A DNA stretch of 64,000 nucleotides from Candidatus Woesebacteria bacterium (GCA_018062135.1 JAGOSW010000002.1:27849-91848); one strand, 5' to 3'; shown: positions 17,817 to 27,804, counted from the stretch's first letter. Translations and numbers: made by a program. The notes: generated from the letters alone by a model not told the origin.

Positions 17817-18041
17817 ATGAAGAGTCCGGATGTGTTGATAGTGGAAGGGGAGGTTCTTGAAAACCTTCCAAATACTTTATTTAAAGTACAACTAGACGAG
17901 AGATTTGAGAATAAGGTCATAACTTGTTATCTCTCAGGAAGAATGAGACGTCATTATATTAAGATTTTGCCCGGAGATCGAATCCGCGCTGAAGTAACTA
18001 AGTACGACCCTTCCCGAGGAAGAATTACTTATAGATTATAA
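17817..18041 (+). CDS. infA: translation initiation factor IF-1
   Basis: A 74-residue OB-fold protein that blocks the A site during initiation. [33 protein letters not shown] and SRGRITYRL are diagnostic. The ATG at 17817 gives the normal family length; an in-frame ATG 21 bases upstream falls inside the promoter. Confidence 0.95.
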   Translation: MKSPDVLIVEGEVLENLPNTLFKVQLDERFENKVITCYLSGRMRRHYIKILPGDRIRAEVTKYDPSRGRITYRL

Positions 18042-18043
18042 CT

Positions 18044-18157
18044 ATGAAAGTTCAGGCTGCAGTAAAAAGAAGATGTCCGAAATGTATAGTCGTCATAAGA
18101 AAAGGACGAAAGTATATTATTTGTGAGAATCCTAAGCACAAACAGAAGCAAGGATAA
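18044..18157 (+). CDS. rpmJ: ribosomal protein L36 (bL36), zinc form
   Basis: A 37-residue 50S protein. The zinc ligands C11, C14, C27 and H32 and the [13 protein letters not shown] start are intact. It sits 2 bases after infA, before S13. Confidence 0.95.
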   Translation: MKVQAAVKRRCPKCIVVIRKGRKYIICENPKHKQKQG

Positions 18158-18185
18158 ATTTAGCAATTGTTAACATAAAAAAGCC

Positions 18186-18590
18186 ATGATTCGTATTTCA
18201 GGAAGAAACTTGCCAGATGATAAGCGTATTGAATACGCACTGACCATCGTATATGGTATTGGATGGAAAAAATCAGCAGATATTCTTGCTAAGATAGGAA
18301 TTGATATTCATAAAAAGGTAAAAGACCTTACTGAAGACGAAGTCCAGCAAATTCAGGTAGAAGTAGGTTCGATAAAGGTTGAGGGTGATCTAAAGGAAGA
18401 AATTAACTCAAACATTAAAAGATTACGTGAAATCGGTGCTTACAGAGGTATTCGTCACTTACGAGGATTACCTGCGAGAGGTCAAAGAACTCGATCAAAT
18501 GCACGCACACGACGCGGAAAGAGAAAGACAGTTGGTGCGCTTAAGAAAGAAGATTTAGCAAGATTAACGCAAGCTGCAGCAAAAAAATAA
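18186..18590 (+). CDS. rpsM: ribosomal protein S13 (uS13)
   Basis: A 134-residue 30S head protein contacting the P-site tRNA. RISGRNLPDDKRIEYALTIV at the start and HLRGLPARGQRTRSNARTRRG at the end are signatures. Confidence 0.97.
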   Translation: MIRISGRNLPDDKRIEYALTIVYGIGWKKSADILAKIGIDIHKKVKDLTEDEVQQIQVEVGSIKVEGDLKEEINSNIKRLREIGAYRGIRHLRGLPARGQRTRSNARTRRGKRKTVGALKKEDLARLTQAAAKK

Positions 18591-18603
18591 TTATTAAAGC
18601 ATT

Positions 18604-18978
18604 ATGAAAAAGGAAGCACAAAAAAGAGCAGTTGAGAAAGGACGTATTTACATTACGGCCACATACAACAATACGTTAGTTACAATTACTGATGAACAGG
18701 GAAAGCCTGTATTAGCAGGATCTTGTGGCATGTATGGATTTTCTGGTACAAGGAAATCGACACCATATGCAGCAACAGTAACAGTGCAGACAACTTTAAC
18801 AAAAGCAATTGATGCGCATCAGCTTAGAGAAGTTACCGTATATGTAAAGGGAATTGGCCCAGGAAGAACAGCATCACTAAAGGCTATTAAAGCAGCAGGA
18901 ATAGATATAAATCGAATACTTGATGTGACACCTATTCCACATAACGGCGTACGACCACCAAAGTTAAGAAAAGGATAA
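18604..18978 (+). CDS. rpsK: ribosomal protein S11 (uS11)
   Basis: A 124-residue 30S platform protein. GRIYITATYNNTLVTITD, FSGTRKSTPYAA and the C-terminal DVTPIPHNGVRPPK are diagnostic. Confidence 0.97.
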   Translation: MKKEAQKRAVEKGRIYITATYNNTLVTITDEQGKPVLAGSCGMYGFSGTRKSTPYAATVTVQTTLTKAIDAHQLREVTVYVKGIGPGRTASLKAIKAAGIDINRILDVTPIPHNGVRPPKLRKG

Positions 18979-18991
18979 TTATTTATAATAT

Positions 18992-19612
18992 ATGAGATAT
19001 ACAGGACCCAGAAACAGATTAGCTCGCAGAGAAGGAATTGACCTTGGTTTAAAGACCACAGGTTCAAAAGCCCAAGCGAGTCTTATGCGACGATTAGCCG
19101 TAAAGCCAGGTCAAAAGCCAAATGCGCGACAAGGAAAGCAAACTGAATATGCGCAACAATTAAGAGAAAAGCAAAAGTTACAACGCATCTATGGTTTAAC
19201 TGAGAAGCAGTTGCGACGCTATTTTAATGATGCAAATCATATGGTTGGTAACACAGCATTTATTCTTATTCAACTTCTTGAATCACGACTAGATAACGCT
19301 GTATATAGACTTGGATTTGCTCCTACGCGCGCTTCTGCACGCCAACTAGTAAATCATGCTCACTTCACCGTCAATACAAAAAAGAGTTCAATCCCTTCTT
19401 ATAGAGTAAAATTAGGTGATGTCATAACCTTCAAAAATGAGAAGACATCAAAAATCCCATATGTAGCAGAGCTTATTGCAATGAAAGACCAGGTGTTGCC
19501 TGAATGGCTTGAAAGAAAAGCCCTCTCAGGAAAAGTTAAAGACGCACCAAGTCTTGATGCATTAAAAGAAGGCGTAGACCTTCAGGCTGTTATTGAGTTT
19601 TACTCAAGATAA
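18992..19612 (+). CDS. rpsD: ribosomal protein S4 (uS4)
   Basis: A 206-residue 16S assembly protein of the type without a full zinc-cysteine set. The S4 RNA-binding domain RLDNAVYRLGFAPTRASARQ and LVNHAHFTVN are present. Located before rpoA as in most bacteria. Confidence 0.97.
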   Translation: MRYTGPRNRLARREGIDLGLKTTGSKAQASLMRRLAVKPGQKPNARQGKQTEYAQQLREKQKLQRIYGLTEKQLRRYFNDANHMVGNTAFILIQLLESRLDNAVYRLGFAPTRASARQLVNHAHFTVNTKKSSIPSYRVKLGDVITFKNEKTSKIPYVAELIAMKDQVLPEWLERKALSGKVKDAPSLDALKEGVDLQAVIEFYSR

Positions 19613-19633
19613 TTTTAAAAATTAACACATACT

Positions 19634-20575
19634 ATGATAAAACCTTCATTCACCACGAAAAAAGTTGAAAGTTCTGAGAACTACGGAAAATTTATACTTA
19701 CACCACTTCCAGCAGGATATGGTCATAGTATGGGAAATGCTCTAAGAAGAGTATTGCTTTCATCAATAGAAGGTGTTGCAGTAACCTACGTGAAAATAAA
19801 TAGCGTTGTGCATCCATTTTCATCTGTCGATGGTGTGAAGGAGTCAGCATTAGAGATGATTCTCAACATAAAATCACTCCGATTTAGCTTCAAGGGTAAT
19901 GGTCCATTCACTATGGTGCTTTCGCACAAAGGTAAAGGTCAAATAACCGGAGCAGATTTTAAAGGCGGTGATGTCGAAGTTGTAAATAAAGATCAGTCAA
20001 TTGCTGAGCTTACAACCAATGATGCAAAGCTTGAAATCGAAATCACCATTGAAAAAGGAATGGGATTTAGTGCTGCGGAAGAAAAAGAAGAAGCAGTTTT
20101 TGGCACCATGGCCATTGACTCAGTGTTCTCACCGGTAACAAAGGTAGTATATAAAGTCGAAGACGAGCGCGTAGGTCGTACTTCAAACTATGATAAGCTT
20201 ACACTTGAAGTGTGGACTGATGGAGCAATCTCTCCAGAAGATGCACTCACCCAATCTTCAGAGGTAATAACCTCGTTCTTTGGAAGTGTTTCGAGTGAGA
20301 CCGAAGATAATGCTGGCGTAAGCAAGCTTGTCTCAGCCGAAGGAGAAAGAGCTGCACGAGTAGCTGATGAGAAAGTAAATGAAATTATCATTGACGAACT
20401 CGATCTTCCTACAAGAGTTATTAATGCTCTCTTGAGAGAGAAAATTGAAACGGTTGGAGACCTTATGACAAGAGGTCCTGAGGCACTTGCAAACCTTAAA
20501 GGTGTCGGCCGAAAATCAATCTCACTCATAGAAAAGGAAGTAGAGAAATTCGGTGTCAAAATTGAACTTAAATGA
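19634..20575 (+). CDS. rpoA: RNA polymerase alpha subunit
   Basis: A 313-residue protein. The assembly domain has GYGHSMGNALRRVLLSSIEG; the C-terminal domain has LPTRVINALL and the helix-hairpin-helix NLKGVGRKSI, so promoter UP-element contacts are possible. L17 overlaps its stop by 4 bases. Confidence 0.97.
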   Translation: MIKPSFTTKKVESSENYGKFILTPLPAGYGHSMGNALRRVLLSSIEGVAVTYVKINSVVHPFSSVDGVKESALEMILNIKSLRFSFKGNGPFTMVLSHKGKGQITGADFKGGDVEVVNKDQSIAELTTNDAKLEIEITIEKGMGFSAAEEKEEAVFGTMAIDSVFSPVTKVVYKVEDERVGRTSNYDKLTLEVWTDGAISPEDALTQSSEVITSFFGSVSSETEDNAGVSKLVSAEGERAARVADEKVNEIIIDELDLPTRVINALLREKIETVGDLMTRGPEALANLKGVGRKSISLIEKEVEKFGVKIELK

Positions 20576-21027
20576 AACACGGTATAAGTAAAGTAAAATT
20601 CAAGAACGGTCAAGATGCAAACGAAGCTCTTATGAGAAAGCTTTTTGTTAATTTTATTGCAACAGGTAAATTGAGCACGACTCTTGCAAAGGCAAAGTTT
20701 TTGAAAGGACATATTGATAGACTGGTGTATAAGGCCTCACAAGGTAAAGAATCTGATAAAAATGTTTTACTGAGAAAGATTGGCAGTGTTAAGGTTGTAA
20801 AACATATGCTTACAGTAGTTGGGCCTTCTTTTGTAGGTCAAACAAGTGGGTATACAAAAATGTTTAGATTAGCGCCTCGCCAAGGTGATAATGCTGATAC
20901 AGCACGCTTAGAATGGGTAAAACCACTCATAGAAATAAAAAAAGCTGATATAGTAGAGCCTAAAGAAAAAAAAGTTGAAAAAAAAGCCTCAAAAAAAGTT
21001 ACCGCAGAAAAAACTAAAACACAATGA
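20572..21027 (+). CDS. rplQ: ribosomal protein L17 (bL17)
   Basis: A 151-residue protein near the tunnel exit. The core has RKLFVNFIATGKLSTTLAKAK and a TSGYTKMFRLAPRQGDNADTA region. A lysine-rich tail of about 30 residues (KEKKVEKKASKK) extends it. It overlaps rpoA and L13 by 4 bases each. Confidence 0.94.
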   Translation: MKHGISKVKFKNGQDANEALMRKLFVNFIATGKLSTTLAKAKFLKGHIDRLVYKASQGKESDKNVLLRKIGSVKVVKHMLTVVGPSFVGQTSGYTKMFRLAPRQGDNADTARLEWVKPLIEIKKADIVEPKEKKVEKKASKKVTAEKTKTQ

Positions 21028-21455
21028 CACAACTTACAACTACAACAAAAACAATTAGCGAGAAGGATATTGCAAGAAAGTGGCATATAGTTGATGCAAA
21101 CAAGATAGTGCTTGGACGTTTTGCAACGCAGATAAGCACACTTCTAATAGGAAAAGGTAAGACCAACTTTTCACCAAACTTAGATTCAGGTGACTATGTG
21201 GTCGTTATTAATGCAAAACACATTAAAGTTACTGGCACGAAAGAAAAGGACAAGGTATACACAAGATATTCTGGATATCCAGGAGGTCTTAAAAAGGTTC
21301 CATATTTTAGACAGCACGAGAAGGATTGTAGAAAAATCATAGAAAACGCAGTTTCTGGCATGCTTCCTAAAAATAAGCATAGAGATAGAAGAATGCGAAG
21401 ATTATTCGTGTTCCCTGAAAACGAACATCCATACGCAGAAAAAGTTAATAATTAA
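21024..21455 (+). CDS. rplM: ribosomal protein L13 (uL13)
   Basis: A 143-residue 50S protein. WHIVDANKIVLGRFAT, YVVVINAKHIKVTG and the AVSGMLPKNKHRDRRMRRLFV segment are signatures. The start overlaps the L17 stop (ATGA). Confidence 0.96.
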   Translation: MTQLTTTTKTISEKDIARKWHIVDANKIVLGRFATQISTLLIGKGKTNFSPNLDSGDYVVVINAKHIKVTGTKEKDKVYTRYSGYPGGLKKVPYFRQHEKDCRKIIENAVSGMLPKNKHRDRRMRRLFVFPENEHPYAEKVNN

Positions 21456-21465
21456 GATATAAATA

Positions 21466-21918
21466 ATGGCTAAACAAGAAAAAACAATCACATATTATGA
21501 AAGTATCGGACGACGCAAGTCTGCCGTTGCTCGAGTAAGACTTTATCTTTCAAGTGCAAAAGCGAAGCTTCCAAAGGAGCTTGCAGATGCAAAAAAAGGT
21601 GAAATATATGCAAACCATAAGCTTGTTGAGGATTATTTTCCTGGAGATGTCTATAAGAAAGATTATTTACTTCCTTTAAACCTAACTGACAACTTAAATA
21701 GATTCATAATTTCTACATTACTTCGTGGCGGAGGTATTCACGGACAACTAGATGCGCTTAAGCTTGGTATATCACGAGCATTGGAAATGGTTGATGCTGA
21801 TAATCGAGCCAAACTTAAACCCGCAGGACTACTTAAGCGTGATGCGCGCGTGCGTGAACGCAGAAAAGTTGGTACTGGTGGAAAGGCTCGACGTCAGAAG
21901 CAATCACCAAAGCGTTAA
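21466..21918 (+). CDS. rpsI: ribosomal protein S9 (uS9)
   Basis: A 150-residue protein whose tail reaches the P-site tRNA. ESIGRRKSAVARVRL, GGGIHGQLDALKLGISRAL and the basic tail ending in SPKR are intact. Last gene of the operon; the VanW gene converges 5 bases away with no visible terminator. Confidence 0.97.
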   Translation: MAKQEKTITYYESIGRRKSAVARVRLYLSSAKAKLPKELADAKKGEIYANHKLVEDYFPGDVYKKDYLLPLNLTDNLNRFIISTLLRGGGIHGQLDALKLGISRALEMVDADNRAKLKPAGLLKRDARVRERRKVGTGGKARRQKQSPKR

Positions 21919-21923
21919 TACGT

Positions 21924-23333
21924 TTATTCTCCTATACCCACAAGATAGACTGCTTGCCAAGGACGAAAGGCAGTATAGAAAACTTTATCTTGAAGAATTT
22001 CTCCAGATGCTGAAGTGACTTTGTATGTAAACTGAGATTTCGCACCAGGAGCTGCCCAATCTACTTGCTTAGTAACGCCCCGTGGTAATGTTGGAGTTTC
22101 CTCATATAATGGCGCAGGGGCTGCTGTGTGATCGTACACACGGGCATCTGAAAGCTCGACCCGTCGCCCATCGCTTTTTCCATAAAATGTAAATACAAGA
22201 TCCTGAGTTTTCTTGTTGTTAGACATCTGAATAAGAATGTGTGCTGATGTATCATTTTTAAACTTAAAATCTACACTTGGCGCATACACCGTCGCGTCAA
22301 ACCCAGGCTTACTATCATTTTCATAATACTTTACGCGATATGCGTGTCCTTTTCTCTCGATAATAGGTAGTCCTGTATTAAGTGCTGCTCGAAATAATGT
22401 CGTAGAATCTTGACATACGCCCCCACCATCTCCAAGAACAGTTCTTCCGTTCTTGATAACGTATGCTGTTTTATATCCTGTAGCTGCAGAAATATCCCCA
22501 ACAATTTTGTTGTAAGAAAAATTTTCACCTGGAGGAATAAGTACACCATGAAATTTAGTTGCTGCCAAAGACAAATTATGAATTCTTTCTGCTGAGGATC
22601 CTTTGTAATTCGAACGTCCTTCACCAATTTTTTCTAGGATTCCGAATTCATTTGCTTCCGAGAGCTTAATATCTGGTTCTAGAGCCTTATCATTAACTGT
22701 CAAGAGAACTGTAGTGGGTATTTGGTGCTCAGAAATCATCGCCAGGTTTTTTCTCAACTCTTCTTTTGTAGCTGTTGTGTTAACAGCGATACCATCTTCC
22801 TCTATTCTAAAAGCAGTGACGCGACCATTATTCAGCTCAAAGAGGGCATTCTTTGGCTCTTTCGTGTATGTTTCACCTAATTCTTGAAGGTGAAGATCAA
22901 TGTTCTCTGCGGTATATTGTGGCTTATAAAGAAATTGATGATTTGATAAGTGTAAAAGTGACGTGTACTTTTGAAGCATTCTTGTTGGCCAATTCTGTGA
23001 CCTTCCTATATCGTAAAGCTGACTAGCTATGGTATTAGCGTCATAATGAAGATTAAGTGTTTCGCCGGAGAATGTTGCGACTGTATCCTTATATTGAATC
23101 ACAACTGCAAGTTTAGATAGTCGTGAGTTTATTTTTGAATAATGATCGATGATATCACTTTTTTGCATTCCTCCAAAATCATTAGTATTAGCGAAGACTT
23201 GTGGGTAAATTCGATCTTGGTATGTCCTATCTCGTTGAACTAAAACAGCTACAAGAAGTACCGCATATATAGCAGTAAATATACATGCAAAAAATAACGA
23301 CTTTGTTATTAATTGAATAAGTTTGATCGACAT
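21924..23333 (-). CDS. VanW-family envelope protein with peptidoglycan-binding-like domain
   Basis: A 469-residue protein with one N-terminal membrane anchor (about 10-32) and an outside part. In order: a region like the YoaR/PG_binding_4 domain (about 40-220), a VanW domain (about 240-370; PPGENFSYNKIVG, GGGVCQDSTTLFRAAL, RKGHAYRVKYY), and a short G5-like beta end (KSQFTYKVTSASGEI). VanW proteins occur in glycopeptide-resistance loci and commonly in CPR surface proteomes, but their activity is unclear. Convergent with S9. Confidence 0.85.
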   Translation of the reverse strand: MSIKLIQLITKSLFFACIFTAIYAVLLVAVLVQRDRTYQDRIYPQVFANTNDFGGMQKSDIIDHYSKINSRLSKLAVVIQYKDTVATFSGETLNLHYDANTIASQLYDIGRSQNWPTRMLQKYTSLLHLSNHQFLYKPQYTAENIDLHLQELGETYTKEPKNALFELNNGRVTAFRIEEDGIAVNTTATKEELRKNLAMISEHQIPTTVLLTVNDKALEPDIKLSEANEFGILEKIGEGRSNYKGSSAERIHNLSLAATKFHGVLIPPGENFSYNKIVGDISAATGYKTAYVIKNGRTVLGDGGGVCQDSTTLFRAALNTGLPIIERKGHAYRVKYYENDSKPGFDATVYAPSVDFKFKNDTSAHILIQMSNNKKTQDLVFTFYGKSDGRRVELSDARVYDHTAAPAPLYEETPTLPRGVTKQVDWAAPGAKSQFTYKVTSASGEILQDKVFYTAFRPWQAVYLVGIGE

Positions 23334-23387
23334 TGCTTTTGAAATCCAACTGGATTTTGGTTACTATGTAGTAGTCATTATACACGT

Positions 23388-24884
23388 ATGCCTGATCAAA
23401 ACACCAATGTCCCGGTGTTCGAAACTATTCCTGTCGAGGAAGAGCCTTCTATGCCTTCGCAGCAACCCAGCGACACTATAATTCCTGAGGTTATCCCAGA
23501 AGAATTAACGCCAGAAGATGTTTCAGCTAGCGGTGGAAGTGGAGAACCACCCTCAGTTGATGATAGCTTGCCCCCTATGATGGAAGAGGAGGACGATCAC
23601 AAGAAGAAATTTATATTCATTGCAATTGGCGTTGCAGTTTTCCTAGTTATTTTCTTCTTTGTCCTCTCACTGCTTTTTTCACTTGGAAAAAAAACTGAGA
23701 AAGTTGAACTTGAGTATTGGGGTCTTTGGGAGGATGAAAAGATTTATGAAGGAGTTATTCAAGATTATGAAAAGGCACATCCATCGGTAAATATCACATA
23801 TGTAAAACAAGCACCCGAAGATTATCGATTAAAGCTCCTTGCCAGAATTAAAGAGGGTAATGGACCTGATATTTTCCGTTTTCATAATACCTGGCTCCCA
23901 ACCATAGCAGAAATCGTTTCGCCTTTACCGTCTAAGGTCATGTCTAATGAAGTATTTGAAAGCACTTTTTATAAAGTCGCTCAGAATGATCTTAAAATTG
24001 GAAACTCATATTATGGTTTGCCGTTGGAAATTGATGGACTCGTATTGATCTATAATAATGAACTTTTGAGAAAAGCAGGAATTACATCGCCCCCGAAGAC
24101 TTGGGAAGAGCTATTGAATGCTGCAAACACGCTGAGAGTTCAAGATGCGGATGGTAACATTCTTACTTCGGGTATCTCATTGGGTACGGCAAATAATATA
24201 GAACACTATTCCGATATTCTTGGATGGATGTTGCTACAAAACGGTGCAAATTTAAATAAATTAGATTCTAATGAAGCTATTGAAGTTCTCGCAAATTATA
24301 GGCAATTCGCAGAACCTCCACTTAACTTTTGGAGCGATAAAATGCCCAATAACATATCGGCATTTATCCAGGGGAAAGTAGCTATGATTATTGCCCCCTC
24401 ATGGCGCATATTAGAAATAAAAGCCGCAAACGCTGAGCTTGAGGTTAAAGCAACTTCACTTCCACTATTATCTGGTAATCAACCGTTATCTTTGGCAACA
24501 TACTGGGTTGAAGGTGTTTCAAAAGCTAGCAAAAATCAGCTGGAGGCTTGGCAATTTCTTAACTTTCTGATTCAGAAAGACACTATGACCAAACTATATC
24601 AGACTCAGTCACAAACGCGGTTATTTGGTGAGCCATACTCTAGAGTTGACTTACGTGAGAGTTTGGCTCAAAATGAATACATTGGCCCCGTTGTGGAACA
24701 AGCCCTATATATGCAGAGTTTGCCTATGATATCACGTACCTTCGATAAAGGAATTAACGAGGAAATCATTGCATATATTGAGGACGCAATTAACGCCACA
24801 ATGAAGGGCGTATCATATAATCAGGCCTTCGCAACAGCCTCTAAGGGGGTGGAACAGGTATTTGCGAAATACAATATAAAGTAA
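23388..24884 (+). CDS. membrane-tethered family 1 extracellular solute-binding protein
   Basis: A 498-residue protein. Residues 1-70 are acidic and proline-rich and probably cytosolic, a single membrane segment spans about 75-99, and from ~106 there is a solute-binding fold (LEYWGLWEDEKIYEGVIQDY, GPDIFRFHNTWLP, GKVAMIIAPSWR, WQFLNFLIQK) like sugar-binding components of ABC transporters. Lipoprotein anchoring is replaced by a transmembrane helix, and no ABC permease or ATPase is nearby. It heads a three-gene run with a PilM-like protein and a sortase, which suggests a surface role. The ligand is unknown. Confidence 0.8.
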   Translation: MPDQNTNVPVFETIPVEEEPSMPSQQPSDTIIPEVIPEELTPEDVSASGGSGEPPSVDDSLPPMMEEEDDHKKKFIFIAIGVAVFLVIFFFVLSLLFSLGKKTEKVELEYWGLWEDEKIYEGVIQDYEKAHPSVNITYVKQAPEDYRLKLLARIKEGNGPDIFRFHNTWLPTIAEIVSPLPSKVMSNEVFESTFYKVAQNDLKIGNSYYGLPLEIDGLVLIYNNELLRKAGITSPPKTWEELLNAANTLRVQDADGNILTSGISLGTANNIEHYSDILGWMLLQNGANLNKLDSNEAIEVLANYRQFAEPPLNFWSDKMPNNISAFIQGKVAMIIAPSWRILEIKAANAELEVKATSLPLLSGNQPLSLATYWVEGVSKASKNQLEAWQFLNFLIQKDTMTKLYQTQSQTRLFGEPYSRVDLRESLAQNEYIGPVVEQALYMQSLPMISRTFDKGINEEIIAYIEDAINATMKGVSYNQAFATASKGVEQVFAKYNIK

Positions 24885-24888
24885 AAGT

Positions 24889-27003
24889 ATGAATTTTTTT
24901 AATAAAGCAGACAAAAAAGAATACGTCGTCGCGATTTTACTTCGACATAATGATGGCCAAGGTTTTTTATTGGAGGTTATCGAGGCAAAAAGATCGGTAA
25001 AAATTATTGATCAGAGATCTTTTGTCTATACGAATAGTTGGGAGAATCTAACATACGATATCGATGAGCTCCTCTTTAATCTTGAGAACGATCATAAAGT
25101 CGAGCTTAAAAAAGCCGCTTTCTTTGTTTACTCCCATCTTGTAGATCTGTCAACGCGAGAAATATTAGAACAATACAAAACACCATTGGAGAAAATTATT
25201 AAAGATAATGAAATTGAGGCACTTGGATATCTCGAAATGGATCAGATCATATCAAAGTATATTACTGAGAAAGAAAGTTCACCGCTATCAGCAACCGTAA
25301 TTGAGATTGATACTCCTGCAGTTTCTGTTTTCATGTACCAAGGAGGCGAACTAGTATTTTCAGAATCTGTGTCGAGATCAGAAGACATAGTTGCAGATCT
25401 TAATGAGCTTTTCCAGCATACGCAGAAAGACACAGTAATGCCATCGCGACTAGTCATGTATGACTCTGGTGGTATACAAGAAGAGGCATCAAAGGTAATT
25501 TCGCATAAGTGGCCAAAAGAAGTATTTATGCACGTGCCGAAGGTTGATGTAATGACAGAAACAGACATACAAAATGCTATTTTAAAGGCATCGCCAGAAT
25601 ATCTATTTTCTTCTGAAGGGCATGGTGCGGAAGCGCCAGTAATAGTGGCACCTGTTGAAGAAATCGTAGAGGAACAAGAATCTATGTATGAGACAGAATC
25701 TGTGCCTGAAGATTTAGGGTTTATCGTCGGTGAGGACGTTAAAAAATCGCATCTCCCCGATCCTGCAGGTTCGGATGTATATGAAAGCCCTATGCAAACT
25801 CAGCCTGCAGTAGCGACAGTGCCGTCATTTGTTACTAAAATTAAGAATCTTATACATATGCCAAAACTAACAATGCCAAATGCATCACGAAAGAAAACAT
25901 TAATTATTGGAATTGTTTTCTTGATGATGATTGGAGGTCTAGTCGCTGGCCTTTATTATCTTCATTCAGCGACATTAACGATCTATTACGAAAAATCTGA
26001 AATTAGCCAATCCGTTGACTTTGAAAACGCAGACTTTATCCAAAAGAAAACAGAGAATCTTGATACCGAAGCATCTATTGAAACTTCGGGTACAAAGAAA
26101 GTGGGTGAAAAGGCGAGTGGATCGGTGACCATATTTAATGCGACTGAATCAGATAAGACTTTTAAAAAGGCTACGAAACTTACTGCACCGAATAAACTTG
26201 TTTTTATTCTTGATAACGATGTCACAGTTAAAGCCGCGACAAAAACGGTTACAAGTGGCGGCGATATTCTAACAACTACTTCAAAGGTGAATGCCAATGT
26301 GACCGCGGAAGAAATAGGAACAGCGCACAATTTAGGTAAAGACACCAAATTCGTATTTGAGGGGAGCTCTGATACGACATACTTTGCAAAGTCGACTGAG
26401 ACGTTTACTGGTGGCTCTGAGAAAGAAATTCAAACTGCCTCAAAAGAAGATTTTACACGCATAAAAACTGAAATTGAGGAACAAATTAACAAGAAAAAGG
26501 CAGACGCACTTAAAGAAAGTGACACAACGCAAAAAGTACTCAACGAGCTTACAGAAGTAGAATTAACAAAAGAAGATTATTCAAAGGAACTTGCTGAAGA
26601 AGCAAAAACACTTGATGCAAAAGTGACTGCAGAGGTTAGTTATTATTTATACGATGACGAAGTCGTTAAAGAAGCCTTATTAGCTAAGCTCGCAGATCAG
26701 ATTCCAGAAAATTATTTGCTAAAACCTGAAGATATAACATTCACCGTTACGTCATCAGAAAAAACAGATGACGGAGTAAATTTAAGCCTCGAAATAAAAG
26801 GAGAGCCGTCATATAAGGTTGATGAGAAAGCCACTATTGCACTCATTAAGGGCAAAACTATAGGTTCAGTTGAAAAAAAACTAAAGGAGAATGTTGATTC
26901 GAAAGGATATTCTGTAGAGGTAATTTCACCAATTCCATTCTTCAAATTCTTTACGCCTCTTTTTGATAAGAATTACAAAATAACTACAGAGCCACTCGAG
27001 TAA
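24889..27003 (+). CDS. PilM/actin-fold-like N-terminus plus membrane segment and baseplate-J-like C-terminus
   Basis: A 704-residue protein. The cytosolic part (1-~240) has alternating strands and helices reminiscent of PilM/FtsA-type actin folds; this is a weak match. An acidic linker follows, a membrane segment at about 335-358, and then an extracytoplasmic region with EKASGSVTIFNATESDKTFKK, a pattern I associate with CPR proteins annotated as baseplate J-like, a helical EEQINKKKADALKES region, and a C-terminal FKFFTPLFDKNYKI. It starts 4 bases after the solute-binding gene. Function unknown; a surface assembly is inferred. Confidence 0.6.
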   Translation: MNFFNKADKKEYVVAILLRHNDGQGFLLEVIEAKRSVKIIDQRSFVYTNSWENLTYDIDELLFNLENDHKVELKKAAFFVYSHLVDLSTREILEQYKTPLEKIIKDNEIEALGYLEMDQIISKYITEKESSPLSATVIEIDTPAVSVFMYQGGELVFSESVSRSEDIVADLNELFQHTQKDTVMPSRLVMYDSGGIQEEASKVISHKWPKEVFMHVPKVDVMTETDIQNAILKASPEYLFSSEGHGAEAPVIVAPVEEIVEEQESMYETESVPEDLGFIVGEDVKKSHLPDPAGSDVYESPMQTQPAVATVPSFVTKIKNLIHMPKLTMPNASRKKTLIIGIVFLMMIGGLVAGLYYLHSATLTIYYEKSEISQSVDFENADFIQKKTENLDTEASIETSGTKKVGEKASGSVTIFNATESDKTFKKATKLTAPNKLVFILDNDVTVKAATKTVTSGGDILTTTSKVNANVTAEEIGTAHNLGKDTKFVFEGSSDTTYFAKSTETFTGGSEKEIQTASKEDFTRIKTEIEEQINKKKADALKESDTTQKVLNELTEVELTKEDYSKELAEEAKTLDAKVTAEVSYYLYDDEVVKEALLAKLADQIPENYLLKPEDITFTVTSSEKTDDGVNLSLEIKGEPSYKVDEKATIALIKGKTIGSVEKKLKENVDSKGYSVEVISPIPFFKFFTPLFDKNYKITTEPLE

Positions 27004-27008
27004 TTAAT

Positions 27009-27758
27009 ATGGCCCTTTATAGTTACAAAAAGCAGTTATTTGGTCCAAAAAAGGCAATTTTAGTGGCCATTTCGTATACATCTATGACCTTGGGCTCATT
27101 GTTTCTTTTTTGGTCATTCTATCCTGTTTTAGCCTCAGAATTTTATACTAGGGTATATATAGATAATTCAGTAAAAGCGGCAGTACCCAGCAATGTCGTT
27201 ACATCGGTACAAAAGGCTAATCTAGTTCAAGGTACGACGAATAAATTCTCTACCAATTTAGTTGATTATACAAAAGCTTCAAACTGGTTTATTACACCTG
27301 AGAATACAACACAACTAGGTCCAGAATCACTTGAAAACGTAAAGGAGTATACAATTGATATTCCTAAGATTGGCATAGCCAACGCTAGGGTGGTTGTGGC
27401 AGGTGATGAACTACTTTCTAGCATAGTGCATTACCTACCTCGAACTTTGCCTGGAAAACGAGGAAAAGTTTCCCTTTTTGGCCATTCTTCATTACTTCAG
27501 CTGTATAAACCCAATAATTATGAGCATATTTTTAGTTATGTTCCTTTCTTGGAAAAAGGTGACGTTATCTACATTACGGTCCAGGGAGCTCGGTACACAT
27601 ATGAAGTGTTTGATAAAGTAGTAGTAAAGCCCGAAGAAGTTGAGGTTCTTGATCAGCAATACGATGATTCCTATGTTGATTTAATAACCTGTGTCCCTCA
27701 CGGAACATACCTCAAACGAGCGGTAATTAAGGCAAAACTTAAAGATCTCGTAAACTAA
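27009..27758 (+). CDS. sortase (class D/E-like transpeptidase)
   Basis: A 249-residue protein with an N-terminal membrane segment (about 18-42) and a sortase barrel. Catalytic residues are visible: H159 in FGHSS, C228 in LITCVPHG and R237 in YLKR. Sortases attach surface proteins to the wall or polymerise pili. No LPxTG-type substrate appears in this window; the preceding two surface genes are the best candidates for functional partners, which is inference. Confidence 0.88.
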   Translation: MALYSYKKQLFGPKKAILVAISYTSMTLGSLFLFWSFYPVLASEFYTRVYIDNSVKAAVPSNVVTSVQKANLVQGTTNKFSTNLVDYTKASNWFITPENTTQLGPESLENVKEYTIDIPKIGIANARVVVAGDELLSSIVHYLPRTLPGKRGKVSLFGHSSLLQLYKPNNYEHIFSYVPFLEKGDVIYITVQGARYTYEVFDKVVVKPEEVEVLDQQYDDSYVDLITCVPHGTYLKRAVIKAKLKDLVN

Positions 27759-27775
27759 TTCAATTTACTCTAGGC

Positions 27776-27804
27776 TTGTTTTATCCTATAAAATATGTTA
27801 AAAT
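27776..27804 (+). promoter_or_regulatory. promoter of the first PBP gene
   Basis: TTGTTT (27776-27781), a 17-base spacer and TAAAAT (27799-27804), about 18 bases before the ATG. Confidence 0.6.
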
